Notes under the pieces: model-generated
What the model saw: only the letters and a program-made list of their open reading frames with translations
Databases searched by the model: none
Told to the model about the DNA's origin: nothing
Assembly: GCA_019510435.1 (NCBI GenBank)
Contig: JAEKKJ010000012.1
Span: 143,854 to 207,853, forward strand
Reading direction: 5' to 3'
DNA: 64,000 bases
Source of the DNA: Caulobacterales bacterium
GTDB lineage: Bacteria; Pseudomonadota; Alphaproteobacteria; Caulobacterales; Caulobacteraceae
In this document: piece after piece, positions 52,289 to 61,549 of the stretch
Layout of the letters: each line of letters opens with the position of its first letter
How positions within the stretch are numbered: the stretch's first letter is position 1
Made by a program: the position numbers and the translations under genes

Positions 52289-54643
52289 TCAGAACCGGTA
52301 GGTCGCCACCACGCCGTAGGTCCGCGGATCGCCCGGCAGGTAGGCGGTGATCCCGAGTGCGGTGTCTTCCAGCGCGAGCAGGCGCTGGATGTACTTCTTG
52401 TTGCCGATGTTGCGGCCGAAGACGCCCAGCTCCAGCTTGTCGTGGTCGAGCTTGAGCGTGACCTGGCCGTTGAGGATGCCGTAGGCCGGGATCCGGTTGG
52501 TGGTCGAGTTGGTGGCGCCGAACAGGCCCGGCCCGACCAGCGGCCCGACCGAGTAGGTCACCCCGCGGTAGGCGTAGTCCAGGTGCAGGTCGAGGTCGCC
52601 CACCTGGGTCGGCACGGTGTAGTCGGCCGAGACGCTGAAGGCTTCCTTGGGCGCATAGTTGAACGGCGTGGCGCTGACGTCGATCACCGAGCCGGCCGCC
52701 CCCGGGATGGTGAAGCTCTTGTACTTGGGATCCAGGAAGGTCGCCGCGGCGATGATCTGCAGCGGCGGGATCGGGCGGGCGGTGAGCTCCAGTTCCAGGC
52801 CCTCGATCCGCGCGGTGGCGGCGTTCTGGATGCCGGACGACAGCACCGTGGAGCCGGGGATCACCACCGGCACGTTGCGCTGGACGTTCTGGTAGTCGGA
52901 GTAGAACGCCGCGGCGTTGAAGCGGGCGCGCCGGTCGAAGAACTCGAGCTTGGCGCCGGCCTCGTAGTCGGTGACCCGCTCCGGATCGAAGCCCACGGCC
53001 GGGCCGCCGACCGTGGCGCGGGTGTTGAAGCCGCCCGAGCGGTTGGCGCGGCTGGTCTTGATGTAGACGAACGCCCAGTCGGCGGCCTGATAGTCCAGCG
53101 AGGCCGTGTACGACAGGTAGTGGTAGCTCTTCTGGTTGCTGGCGTCGCAGAACGTGCCCGGGTCGAGCGTGCTGGCCGCGATCGAGCAGGTGAACTTGCC
53201 GCTGCCGCCGGGGTTCTCCGCCCGGTTGTGGCGGGTGATGTAGCGCTTGTCCTCGGTGTAGCGCAGGCCGCCCGTGAAGCGCAGGGCCTCGGTCAGCGAA
53301 TAGGTGACCTGGCCGTAGGCGGCGTAGCTCTTGTTGGCGACGTCCGCCTCGTTGTAGCCGAGCGCGGCGCTGAGCGGGAACACCGAATAGGACTTGGACT
53401 TGTCCAGCCCGGACTCGCGGAAATAGAACACCCCGCCGATGTAGCTCAGGCGGTTGTCCATCGCCTTGCCGCTCAGCTGCAGCTCCTGGGAGATCTGGTG
53501 CTGCTTGATGAAGTTGCCGTCGGAGAGCGTCAGCCCGCCCGAGTAGACATAGGGTGTGCCGTCGTTGTCGGAGAGCGACGCGGTCGAGATCTTGCGATAG
53601 GCGCTGATCGACTTCACGGCCAGGTGCTCGCCCAGGTCCAGGTCCAGCGTCAGGCTGGCGCCGCCGGTCTTCGCGTTGCCGTAGATGTCCGGCATGCTGT
53701 TGTAGACGGTGTAGAAATCGCCCGTCCCACCGGTGGAGAGGGCGTAGCGCGCCAGGCTGTCGCCGGCCGGGCCCTTGTAGGGACAACCCGCCAGGGCCGT
53801 GGGCCCGGAGCACAGGCGCACCAGGGTCGCGTTGGTGCCGGTGGCGGTGAACGAGCGCAGGCCGATCAGCTCGCCGCCCGTGCGCCGGTTGGTGTAGTCG
53901 CCCTCCAGCAGGGCGCGGAACGGCTTGCCCTCGGGGGCGGCCAGCACAGCGCCGCGGACGAAGTCGGTCTTGTCGGATCCAACGTCCCGGTTGAAGGCGG
54001 CGTTGTAGCCGTAGCCGTCGTGCTGGGTGTGCTGGAAGACCCCGCGCACCGCGAACTGGTCGCCGGCCAGCGGCACGTTGACCATGCCCGTGGTTTCCCA
54101 GGCGCCGTAGTTGCCATAGCGGCCGCGGACCATGCCCTCGAACGTCCCGCTGGGCTTCTTGGTGATCAGGTTCACCGCCCCGCCGGTGGTGTTGCGGCCG
54201 AAGAGGGTGCCCTGCGGCCCGCGCAGCACCTCGACCCGCTCCACGTCGACGAAGTTGAAAAGGGCGCCGGACGAGCGGGCCACATAGACGCCGTCCACAT
54301 AGACGCCCACCGACTGGTCGACCGCGATCAGGCCGTCGGGCGAGGCCTGGCCGCGCAGGGAGAACGCCGCCGAGCCGGGCTGGGCCACGGCCGGCTGGAC
54401 CACCAGGCCGGGCGCGATGTTCTGCAGCTGGTCGACCCGCGTGATCTGGGCCCTCTCCAGCATGGCCCCGGTCGTCGCGGTGACGGCCACGGGCGTGCGC
54501 TGGAGGTTTTCCTCCGTGCGCCGGGCCGTGACGACGATCTCCTCGATCTGGGCGGTGTTGGTGGCGTCGGCGGCGATGGCCGCGGTTCCGATGACGCTCA
54601 TGGCTGCGCCGCACAGCAGCCCCGCTAGGCGAGACATCTTCAT
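52289..54643 (-). CDS. TonB-dependent receptor
   Basis: Signal peptide MKMSRLAGLLCGAAMSVIGTAAIA, IEEIVVTARRTEENLQRTPVAVTA, VERVEVLRGPQGTLFGRNTTGGAVNLITKKPSG, C-terminal Phe. Confidence 0.95.
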   Translation of the reverse strand: MKMSRLAGLLCGAAMSVIGTAAIAADATNTAQIEEIVVTARRTEENLQRTPVAVTATTGAMLERAQITRVDQLQNIAPGLVVQPAVAQPGSAAFSLRGQASPDGLIAVDQSVGVYVDGVYVARSSGALFNFVDVERVEVLRGPQGTLFGRNTTGGAVNLITKKPSGTFEGMVRGRYGNYGAWETTGMVNVPLAGDQFAVRGVFQHTQHDGYGYNAAFNRDVGSDKTDFVRGAVLAAPEGKPFRALLEGDYTNRRTGGELIGLRSFTATGTNATLVRLCSGPTALAGCPYKGPAGDSLARYALSTGGTGDFYTVYNSMPDIYGNAKTGGASLTLDLDLGEHLAVKSISAYRKISTASLSDNDGTPYVYSGGLTLSDGNFIKQHQISQELQLSGKAMDNRLSYIGGVFYFRESGLDKSKSYSVFPLSAALGYNEADVANKSYAAYGQVTYSLTEALRFTGGLRYTEDKRYITRHNRAENPGGSGKFTCSIAASTLDPGTFCDASNQKSYHYLSYTASLDYQAADWAFVYIKTSRANRSGGFNTRATVGGPAVGFDPERVTDYEAGAKLEFFDRRARFNAAAFYSDYQNVQRNVPVVIPGSTVLSSGIQNAATARIEGLELELTARPIPPLQIIAAATFLDPKYKSFTIPGAAGSVIDVSATPFNYAPKEAFSVSADYTVPTQVGDLDLHLDYAYRGVTYSVGPLVGPGLFGATNSTTNRIPAYGILNGQVTLKLDHDKLELGVFGRNIGNKKYIQRLLALEDTALGITAYLPGDPRTYGVVATYRF

Positions 54644-54738
54644 TTCCTCCCCCGTCGCAGGGCCGTAGCCCGCCGACATTTCCCTCCGCCTGCTTATGAA
54701 GCGGTGACTACACAATGCGTCACATATCGTCGTAATGC

Positions 54739-54755
54739 AATAACTTGTTTAGCGA
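54739..54755 (+). promoter_or_regulatory. Candidate island operator (site 10)
   Basis: AATAACTTGTTTAGCGA upstream of the minus-strand TonB receptor. Confidence 0.65.
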
Positions 54756-54837
54756 CGTTGACGGATTTGCACGAGGCCGCGCGTGGCGGGGTGCGGGGCG
54801 ACGCTCCCGGTCTTGCACTCATAGTTAGATCGGGTAA

Positions 54838-54856
54838 CGTAGCTAACTAATTATAA
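54838..54856 (-). promoter_or_regulatory. Candidate island operator (site 11)
   Basis: TTATAATTAGTTAGCTACG (minus) upstream of the plus-strand TonB receptor. Confidence 0.6.
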
Positions 54857-54902
54857 CCGAATCCGGTCGGCCCTTGCCGACACGGCAAAGAGGGGGAAAT
54901 GG

Positions 54903-57467
54903 ATGCTCTCGAGCTCTGATCGCCGCGTTGCGCGCCTGGCGCTGTTGTTCGCTTCGGCCGCGGCCGCCAGCCTGGGCTGGGCCAGCGCCGCAGCGGCGGC
55001 CGCAGCCGCCGGTGCCGCCACGGAGCCGGCCGCGCTGGAGGAGGTGGTCGTCACCGCTCGCCGCAGCGAGGAAGGCCTGCAGAAGGTGCCGGTGGCGGTC
55101 TCGGTGGTCACGCCGGCGGCCATCGCGGCCAAGGGCCAGTTCCAGCCGCAGGACCTTTCGTCGCTCGCCACCGGCCTGTCGGTCGTGGCCTCGATCGGCG
55201 ACCGCTCCAACGTCACCTACAGCATCCGCGGGCAGAACCAGGCGTTCGGCACGCTGTTCCCGGCAGTGATCACCTACTTCAACGAAGTCCCGATCACGCA
55301 CCTGGCGACCGGCAACTTCTACGACCTGGCCAACGTCCAGGTGCTGCGCGGGCCGCAGGGCGTGCTGTTCGGCCGGGTCACCGACGGCGGCAACGTGATG
55401 CTGACGCCGAAGCATCCGACCAACGCCTTCGAAGGCAATGTGGAGGTCAAGGTCGGCGACTATGGCCTCAAGGACCTCGGCGGCGCGCTCAACGTGCCGA
55501 TCGTGGCCGACAAGGTGCTGCTGCGCGGCGCCTTCGAGATCGACCGCCGCCACGGCTTCACCCGCAACGACTTCAACGGCCAGCGCCTGGACAACGTCGC
55601 CTCCGACGCCTTCCGCGTCGGCCTGACGCTGCGGCCCACCGACTGGCTCGAGAACTACAGCGTGTTCTCCTACCAGCACGTCCACAACAACGGCACCGCG
55701 ACCGTCCTGGCCGACATCAACCCGGCGGCCCTGACGGCGACCATCTCCGGGGTGCTGCCGCTGTTCACCGGGGCCTATGGGATCGACTCCATCGGCCGGG
55801 TCGTGCCCTTCACGGCCGGGACCACCCTGCTGACCCCGGCGAACTACCTCGCCACCCTGCAGAACCAGCTGGCGCAGCAGAAGGCCCGCGGTCCGCGCGA
55901 CATCTTCCAGAGCGAGCCCAGCTTCGACTCCCAGAAGAACGTCTACGCCGTGAACGCCACGACGGTGGACCTGGGCCACGACCTGGTCCTCAAGAACATC
56001 GTCGGCTACACCCGGAGCCGCGACAGCGAGGCCTCGAACTTCTCCGGCGACAACAGCGGTCTGGTCGCCACCTGCCACTCCGGCTGCGCGGCGCTGGCCG
56101 GCAACGGTTCGGACATCCCGTTCACCACCCAGCAGCAGTACAGCGAGGAGATCCGGCTGGCCGGCAAGTTCCTGGCCGGCAAGCTCACCTGGTCGCTGGG
56201 CGGCTATGCCGACGAGCAGAAGCCCGACGGGGCGTACCAGAACGACACCGTCAACGTCGCGATCCTGCACCGGACCAACGTCCAGTACAGCAAGTCGTGG
56301 AGCAAGGCGGCCTTCGGCTACGCCGAGTACGACGCCTCCGACTTCGTGCCGGGCCTGAAGGTGGATGGCGGCTACCGCTATACGAAGGACAAGGTCAAAT
56401 CGAGCACGGTCACCTACATCGCCCCGATCGCCGCGCCCGGCGCCCAGGCGGCGCTGGCGACGATCCTGCAGCTCGGACTGGGCCTGCCGGCGCCGACCGC
56501 AGCCTTCGTTTCGAACGCGACGGTCAACTTCCCGATCCCCTTCGGCCAGTGCGTGACGGTGCAGACGGCCAGCCTGTTCGGCCCCTTCACCTGCCGCAGC
56601 TATACCGAAAGCTCCATCGCCCGGACCTGGAACATCGGCGCTAGCTACGCCCTGCCGACGGGCCAGCTGTTCTATGTGAAGTACAGCCGCGGCTACCGTC
56701 CGGGCGGGGTCAACGGCTCCTCGCCGCCGGACCTGCTGCCGGTCTATGAGCCCGAGTACGACAAGTCCCTCGAAGCCGGAATCAAGGCCGACTGGAACTG
56801 GAACGGGGTCCTGGCGCGGACCAACATCGCCGTCTTCCGCGACCGCTACACCAACATCCAGAAGGGCGTGGTGCTGCCGGGTCCGGTCCCGCTGCAGGTG
56901 GTGCGCAACGTGGCCGCGGCCACCATCAAGGGCGTCGAGTTCGAGGGCACCCTGAAGCCGGTGGCCGACCTGACGCTGGGCCTGAACTATGCCTACACCG
57001 ACGCCGGCTTCAAACACGTCAACACCGCCGGGCCGCAGGATCCGTGCAACCCCGCCAACGCCTCGATCGTGGGCTTCTGCACCGACAACCGCCTGGCCTT
57101 CACGCCGAAGCACCAGGTCTCTGTGACCGTCGACTACCGCCTGCCGCTCGACGACAGCATCGGCCGGATCAGCGTGGGCGGCCTCTACCACTACCAGTCC
57201 AGCATCGCCCTGACCGACACCAGCGCCCTGAACCCGGCCGCCATCGAGAAGGGCTATGCGACGCTGGACCTCAACGCGACCTGGGCCAACGCCTACGGCA
57301 GTCCGGTCGACATCACCGTCTTCGCCACCAATGTGACGGACAAGCTCTACCGCACGGGGAACGACGACCTGACCCAGCGGTCGTCCCTGGGCATCCGGGC
57401 CAACATCTTCGCCCCGCCGCGGATGTTCGGCATCGGGTTGAAGTACCGGTTCGGCGGCGCCAGCTGA
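54903..57467 (+). CDS. TonB-dependent receptor with atypical plug motif
   Basis: LEEVVVTARRSEEGLQKVPVAVSVVTPAAIAAKG, VQVLRGPQGVLFGRVTDGGNVMLTPKHPTN. Confidence 0.94.
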   Translation: MLSSSDRRVARLALLFASAAAASLGWASAAAAAAAAGAATEPAALEEVVVTARRSEEGLQKVPVAVSVVTPAAIAAKGQFQPQDLSSLATGLSVVASIGDRSNVTYSIRGQNQAFGTLFPAVITYFNEVPITHLATGNFYDLANVQVLRGPQGVLFGRVTDGGNVMLTPKHPTNAFEGNVEVKVGDYGLKDLGGALNVPIVADKVLLRGAFEIDRRHGFTRNDFNGQRLDNVASDAFRVGLTLRPTDWLENYSVFSYQHVHNNGTATVLADINPAALTATISGVLPLFTGAYGIDSIGRVVPFTAGTTLLTPANYLATLQNQLAQQKARGPRDIFQSEPSFDSQKNVYAVNATTVDLGHDLVLKNIVGYTRSRDSEASNFSGDNSGLVATCHSGCAALAGNGSDIPFTTQQQYSEEIRLAGKFLAGKLTWSLGGYADEQKPDGAYQNDTVNVAILHRTNVQYSKSWSKAAFGYAEYDASDFVPGLKVDGGYRYTKDKVKSSTVTYIAPIAAPGAQAALATILQLGLGLPAPTAAFVSNATVNFPIPFGQCVTVQTASLFGPFTCRSYTESSIARTWNIGASYALPTGQLFYVKYSRGYRPGGVNGSSPPDLLPVYEPEYDKSLEAGIKADWNWNGVLARTNIAVFRDRYTNIQKGVVLPGPVPLQVVRNVAAATIKGVEFEGTLKPVADLTLGLNYAYTDAGFKHVNTAGPQDPCNPANASIVGFCTDNRLAFTPKHQVSVTVDYRLPLDDSIGRISVGGLYHYQSSIALTDTSALNPAAIEKGYATLDLNATWANAYGSPVDITVFATNVTDKLYRTGNDDLTQRSSLGIRANIFAPPRMFGIGLKYRFGGAS

Positions 57468-57491
57468 CCGAGCCGCGCACGGCGCACATGC

Positions 57492-57523
57492 AAAGGCCCC
57501 GGACCGCGAGGACCGGGGCCTTT
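57492..57523 (+). terminator. Strong hairpin terminator after the TonB receptor gene
   Basis: AAAGGCCCCGG-N10-CCGGGGCCTTT followed by GTCGTTTT. Confidence 0.85.
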
Positions 57524-57558
57524 GTCGTTTTCGGATCGGGGTCGAGGGCGAAGGGGCC

Positions 57559-58506
57559 CTAGCTGACCGGGCCGGCGAAGCGGTTCTGGGCGGCGCCGAG
57601 CACATAGGCGCCCACCTCCGGGCGCAGGAGGCGCTCCAGGGTCCAGCCTTCGGGCGCGAAGCTGGTCCGCTGCAGCTCGGGCTCGGGCAGGATGCCCAGC
57701 TCCTGGCCGACGATGAAGAACTCGCGCCCGTTCGCGGCCGCCGCCGCGTCGCTGCACAGCCATACGGCCACGGCGGCAACCTGCTCCGGACCGGCCGCGA
57801 AGCCGTCCGCGGACGGCCAGCGGTTCCAGAGCGGGGGGATGCCCAGCTTCGCGGACTCCGCCAGGGTCTCGTACATCCGCGGCGTGGCCATCCGCGAGCC
57901 GCCGGCCATCGGACGCACGACATTGCAGCGCACCCCGTAGGGGCCGAGGTCGCGGGCCACCGAGCGCGACAGCCCGACCACCGCCTCCTTCGCGGCCGAA
58001 TAGGCCGTGTTCTGCCGGTGGCCGAAGCCCGACGGCGAGGACATGTTGACGATCACGCCCGAGCGCTGGGCCATGAAGTGCGGCGCCGCCGCGTGGATCG
58101 TGCCGGCGTAGCCCTTCAGGTTCACCGCCAGGGTGAGGTCCAGGTCCTCCTCGGTCATCTCATCGATGCCGCCAGGCCGCGCGATGCCCGCGTTGTTCAT
58201 GACGATGTCGACGCGGCCGAAGGCGTCCAGCGCCGCCTGGACGATGCGCGCGCCGTTCTCGAAGCTGTCGGCGCTGGAGGTCTCGGCCACCGCCTCGACG
58301 CCGTCCGCCTTGAGCTGGTCAACGGCCTGCTGGGCGATGCTGGAATCGCCGCCACCGCCGCTTGAAGCGCCGCCCAGGTCGTTGACGACGATCTTCGCGC
58401 CCTCTCGCCCCATCAGCCTGGCGATCTCGAACCCGATCCCACGCCCGGCCCCGGTGACGACCGCAACCCTGCCCGAAAATCTTCCCGCCACCGCAACCTC
58501 CCTCAA
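57559..58506 (-). CDS. SDR family oxidoreductase
   Basis: GRVAVVTGAGRGIGFEIARLMGREGAKIVVNDLGG, YSAAKEAVVGLSRSVARDLGPYGVRCNVV; exact start uncertain. Confidence 0.92.
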   Translation of the reverse strand: MREVAVAGRFSGRVAVVTGAGRGIGFEIARLMGREGAKIVVNDLGGASSGGGGDSSIAQQAVDQLKADGVEAVAETSSADSFENGARIVQAALDAFGRVDIVMNNAGIARPGGIDEMTEEDLDLTLAVNLKGYAGTIHAAAPHFMAQRSGVIVNMSSPSGFGHRQNTAYSAAKEAVVGLSRSVARDLGPYGVRCNVVRPMAGGSRMATPRMYETLAESAKLGIPPLWNRWPSADGFAAGPEQVAAVAVWLCSDAAAAANGREFFIVGQELGILPEPELQRTSFAPEGWTLERLLRPEVGAYVLGAAQNRFAGPVS

Positions 58507-58527
58507 TGGCCATTCGGCCGTTTAATA

Positions 58528-58543
58528 GCTAACTTGTTTAGCG
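58528..58543 (+). promoter_or_regulatory. Candidate island operator (site 12)
   Basis: GCTAACTTGTTTAGCGC upstream of the minus-strand SDR gene; shares TAACTTGTTTAGCG with site 10. Confidence 0.65.
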
Positions 58544-58845
58544 CATTGCGACGGCAAGTACAGCGTGTCGGATGGGCGCGCGGGTGAGGCGCGGCGGCCC
58601 CCTCGCGCGCGGGTCCTCGCCCGCGCGACGGACATCAGGAACGGCCGTTGCGTCCGGGTGCGGCCCGAAAAACCGCTGTCTTCCTTGTCCGCCACCGTGC
58701 CTTTCGGCATGATCCGTCGTACAAGACGCCCGACATGTCGGCCCGCAGATCGAGGCGGTCTCGAAATCCGCGGGAACGCGACCTTGCATCATCCCATTGA
58801 ACAGCTTGGGAAAATGAACCTCTACCCCAGGCCTGGACACCGCCG

Positions 58846-59541
58846 TTGAGCTTCTGGCGCAAGATCGCCGGCCTCGCCGCGCGCGGGGTCGATGAGGCGG
58901 AATGCGATGTCTGCCCGCCCGGCCTGCCGGGCGAGGATCCGGCATTCTCCACCGCGGTGACCGCGCTGGGCGCCAAGCTGGCCAAGGCCGACGGCAACGC
59001 CCAGGCCCAGGAATATGACGTCTTCTCCCTGGTGTTCCAGGCCGATCCGGCCAGCGAGGGCAATGTGCGCCGGCTGTACCAGCTGGCGCGCCAGACCACG
59101 CGCGGGTTCGAGGGCTATGCGCGGCGACTGAAGAAGCGCTACGGCGGCTGCCCGCAGCTGCTGGAGGACGTGCTGGACGGCCTCTTCCACATCGCCGGCT
59201 CCGACGGCGTGGTGACCGGCGACGAGCTGGCGTACCTGGAGCGGGTGGCGCAGCTGTTCGGCCTGTCGCCGCTCACCTTCCGGCGGCTGAAGGCCACCCA
59301 CCTGGGCGCGGCCAACGACGACCCCTATGTGATCCTGGGCGTCGCGCCCGATGCGCCGGACGAGGAAGTCCGCGCGGCCTGGAAGGCGCACCTGTCCGAG
59401 GCCCACCCGGACCGCGCCCGCGCGCGTGGCCTGCCCGCGGAGTTCATCGAGGTGGCCGAGGCCAAGGCTGCCGCGATCAACGCCGCGTTTGGCCAGATCA
59501 CCCGCGAGCGCAAGTCGATGCGGCTGGAAGGCGCGGCATGA
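58846..59541 (+). CDS. TerB-like/DnaJ-domain co-chaperone (DjlA-like)
   Basis: TTG start; DGVVTGDELAYLERVAQLFGLSPLTFRRLKATH plus C-terminal J domain DDPYVILGVAPDAPDEEVRAAWKAHLSEAHPDRARARGLP (HPD). Confidence 0.92.
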   Translation: MSFWRKIAGLAARGVDEAECDVCPPGLPGEDPAFSTAVTALGAKLAKADGNAQAQEYDVFSLVFQADPASEGNVRRLYQLARQTTRGFEGYARRLKKRYGGCPQLLEDVLDGLFHIAGSDGVVTGDELAYLERVAQLFGLSPLTFRRLKATHLGAANDDPYVILGVAPDAPDEEVRAAWKAHLSEAHPDRARARGLPAEFIEVAEAKAAAINAAFGQITRERKSMRLEGAA

Positions 59542-59645
59542 GCGCCTAAATTCCGCCGCTCGCCGCAAGTTCAGTTGACGCCAGGAACCGCCGGGCTGAC
59601 ATAGAACTTTCACGGTCTGGCCCAGGCGCCCTCTAGGGAACTTCC

Positions 59646-59936
59646 ATGGTCAAAGACTTCGCCGCGAATCCGAGCGCTGCCCTCCGCAGCCTCGCCGCCG
59701 TCGGCGCCACGCTCGCCACCGCGGCCGCGGTCGTGGTCGGCGCGATCCTCGCGGTGTTCGCCGCCGCGACCGTCGCCGTCATCGCCCTGATGACCTCCGC
59801 GCTCCTCGGCCTCTCGGCGCTGGCGCTGCGGGCCCGCCGGGTCCGCGCCCGTCGCCGCGGCGGCCCCGAGATCCTCGAAGCCCGCCACCTGGGCGGCCAC
59901 CACTGGGTGGCCTACGGCTGGAACGACCGCAGCTAG
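59646..59936 (+). CDS. Small membrane protein, hypothetical
   Basis: 96 aa, hydrophobic Ala/Val-rich segment then RRVRARRRGGPEILEARHLGGHHWVAYGWNDRS. Confidence 0.75.
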   Translation: MVKDFAANPSAALRSLAAVGATLATAAAVVVGAILAVFAAATVAVIALMTSALLGLSALALRARRVRARRRGGPEILEARHLGGHHWVAYGWNDRS

Positions 59937-60016
59937 CGGGTCATCGCCGCGGCTAGCCCTTGCCGCGCCCGCCGCGCGCCTCTACCGTCGATTCAAACAT
60001 CTGTTGGGAGGACGGC

Positions 60017-60310
60017 ATGACCATTGGCGTGATCGCGAGCCTGCGCATCCAGGACGGCAAGGGCGCCGAGTTCGAGGCCTTCTTCACCGAGCTGGCCAAG
60101 CAGGTGCGGGCCAACGAGCCGGGCAACCTCGCCTACGCCCTGACCAAGAGCCGGACCGAGCCCAACCTCTACAAGGTGCTGGAGGTCTACCAGGACCAGG
60201 ACGCTCTCAGCCATCACGGCGGCACCGAGTACTTCAAGGCGGCCGGCCCGAAGTTCGCCGCGGTGCTCGCCGGGCGGCCCGAGATCGAATACCTCGACGG
60301 CGTGGGCTGA
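60017..60310 (+). CDS. Putative quinol monooxygenase (ABM domain)
   Basis: MTIGVIASLRIQDGKGAEFEAFFTELAKQVRANEPGNLAYALTKSRTEPNLYKVLEVYQDQDALSHHGGTEYFKAA. Confidence 0.92.
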   Translation: MTIGVIASLRIQDGKGAEFEAFFTELAKQVRANEPGNLAYALTKSRTEPNLYKVLEVYQDQDALSHHGGTEYFKAAGPKFAAVLAGRPEIEYLDGVG

Positions 60311-60315
60311 GCGCC

Positions 60316-61539
60316 ATGGACCTCGACTTCGCCCCCGAAGACCTCGACTTCCGCGAGGAGGTGCGCGCCTTCATCGCCGAGAACTTCGACGACGAGATGC
60401 GGGCCAAGCTGGGCCAGTCCAAGAACCACCACCTGGACAAGGACAGCCAGGTCCGCTGGCTGAAGCGCCTGGGCGAAAAGGGCTGGATCGCGCCCGACTG
60501 GCCGGTGGAATACGGCGGTACGGGCTGGAGCCTAGGCAAGAAGTACGTCTTCGACATGGAGATGGCCCTGGCCGGCGCTCCGGCCACCTCCAACATGGGC
60601 CTGCGCATGTGCGCGCCCGTGGTGATGGCGTTCGGCACGCCGGAGCAGAAGGCCCAGCACCTGCCCAAGATCCTCAGCACCGACGTCTGGTGGTGCCAGG
60701 GCTATTCCGAGCCGGGCTCGGGCTCGGACCTGGCCTCGCTGGCGCTCAAGGCCGAGCGGGACGGGGACCACTATGTCCTGAACGGCTCCAAGACCTGGAC
60801 CACCCTGGCGCAGTGGGCCGACTGGATGTTCTGCCTGGTGCGCACCTCCAGCGAGGACATCCGCCAGAAGGGCATCTCGTTCCTGCTGATCGACATGAAG
60901 ACGCCGGGCATCACCATCCGCCCGATCCCCACCCTGGACGGTCCCGCCGAGGGCGAGCAGGAGATCAACGAGACCTTCTTCGACAACGTCCGCGTGCCGG
61001 TGGCCAACCGCATCGGCAAGGAAGGCGAGGGCTGGACCTACGCCAAGTACCTGCTGCAGTTCGAGCGCGGCAACGCCTATGCGCCGGGCCTCCAGGCCCA
61101 GCTGCGCAAGGTGAAGAAGATCGCCGGCCTGGAGCGGTCGGACACCGGCGGCTCGATGATGTCGGACCCGGATTTCCGCAGGAAGCTCAGCGAGGTGGAG
61201 ATCAAGGTCGAGGCGCTGAACGCCACCGAGCTGAGGATCTTCGCCGGCCGCGCCAACGGCGACGCCATGGGCGCGGTCTCCTCGATGCTGAAGCTGGAAG
61301 GCAGCCAGATGCAGCAGGCGGTGACCGAGCTCGCGCTCGAGGCGGCGGGCATCTACGCCCAGCCCTTCGTGCGCGACACCTGGGAGATGCTGCGCCCCGG
61401 CGGCAACACCTTCCGCGCCGGCCCGGACTACGCCGCCACCGTGGCGCCGCACTACTTCAACTACCGCAAGACCTCGATCTACGCCGGCTCCAACGAGATC
61501 CAGCACAACATCATGGCGAAGATGGTCCTGGGTCTGTAG
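60316..61539 (+). CDS. Acyl-CoA dehydrogenase
   Basis: VWWCQGYSEPGSGSDLASLALKAERDGDHYVLNGSKTWTT, YAGSNEIQHNIMAKMVLGL; start at 60316 inside ORF 60004..61539. Confidence 0.94.
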   Translation: MDLDFAPEDLDFREEVRAFIAENFDDEMRAKLGQSKNHHLDKDSQVRWLKRLGEKGWIAPDWPVEYGGTGWSLGKKYVFDMEMALAGAPATSNMGLRMCAPVVMAFGTPEQKAQHLPKILSTDVWWCQGYSEPGSGSDLASLALKAERDGDHYVLNGSKTWTTLAQWADWMFCLVRTSSEDIRQKGISFLLIDMKTPGITIRPIPTLDGPAEGEQEINETFFDNVRVPVANRIGKEGEGWTYAKYLLQFERGNAYAPGLQAQLRKVKKIAGLERSDTGGSMMSDPDFRRKLSEVEIKVEALNATELRIFAGRANGDAMGAVSSMLKLEGSQMQQAVTELALEAAGIYAQPFVRDTWEMLRPGGNTFRAGPDYAATVAPHYFNYRKTSIYAGSNEIQHNIMAKMVLGL

Positions 61540-61549
61540 CCGCGGCGCC

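Noticed and set aside
54843-57923. 1026-aa ORF antisense to the third TonB receptor
   Set aside because: Same antisense GC-skew artefact; the receptor frame is unmistakable.
59575-59602. TTGACGC-N13-GCTGACAT as a Caulobacter-type housekeeping promoter for the 96-aa membrane protein
   Set aside because: The -35 is good but the -10 matches poorly; too weak to list as a feature without TSS data.
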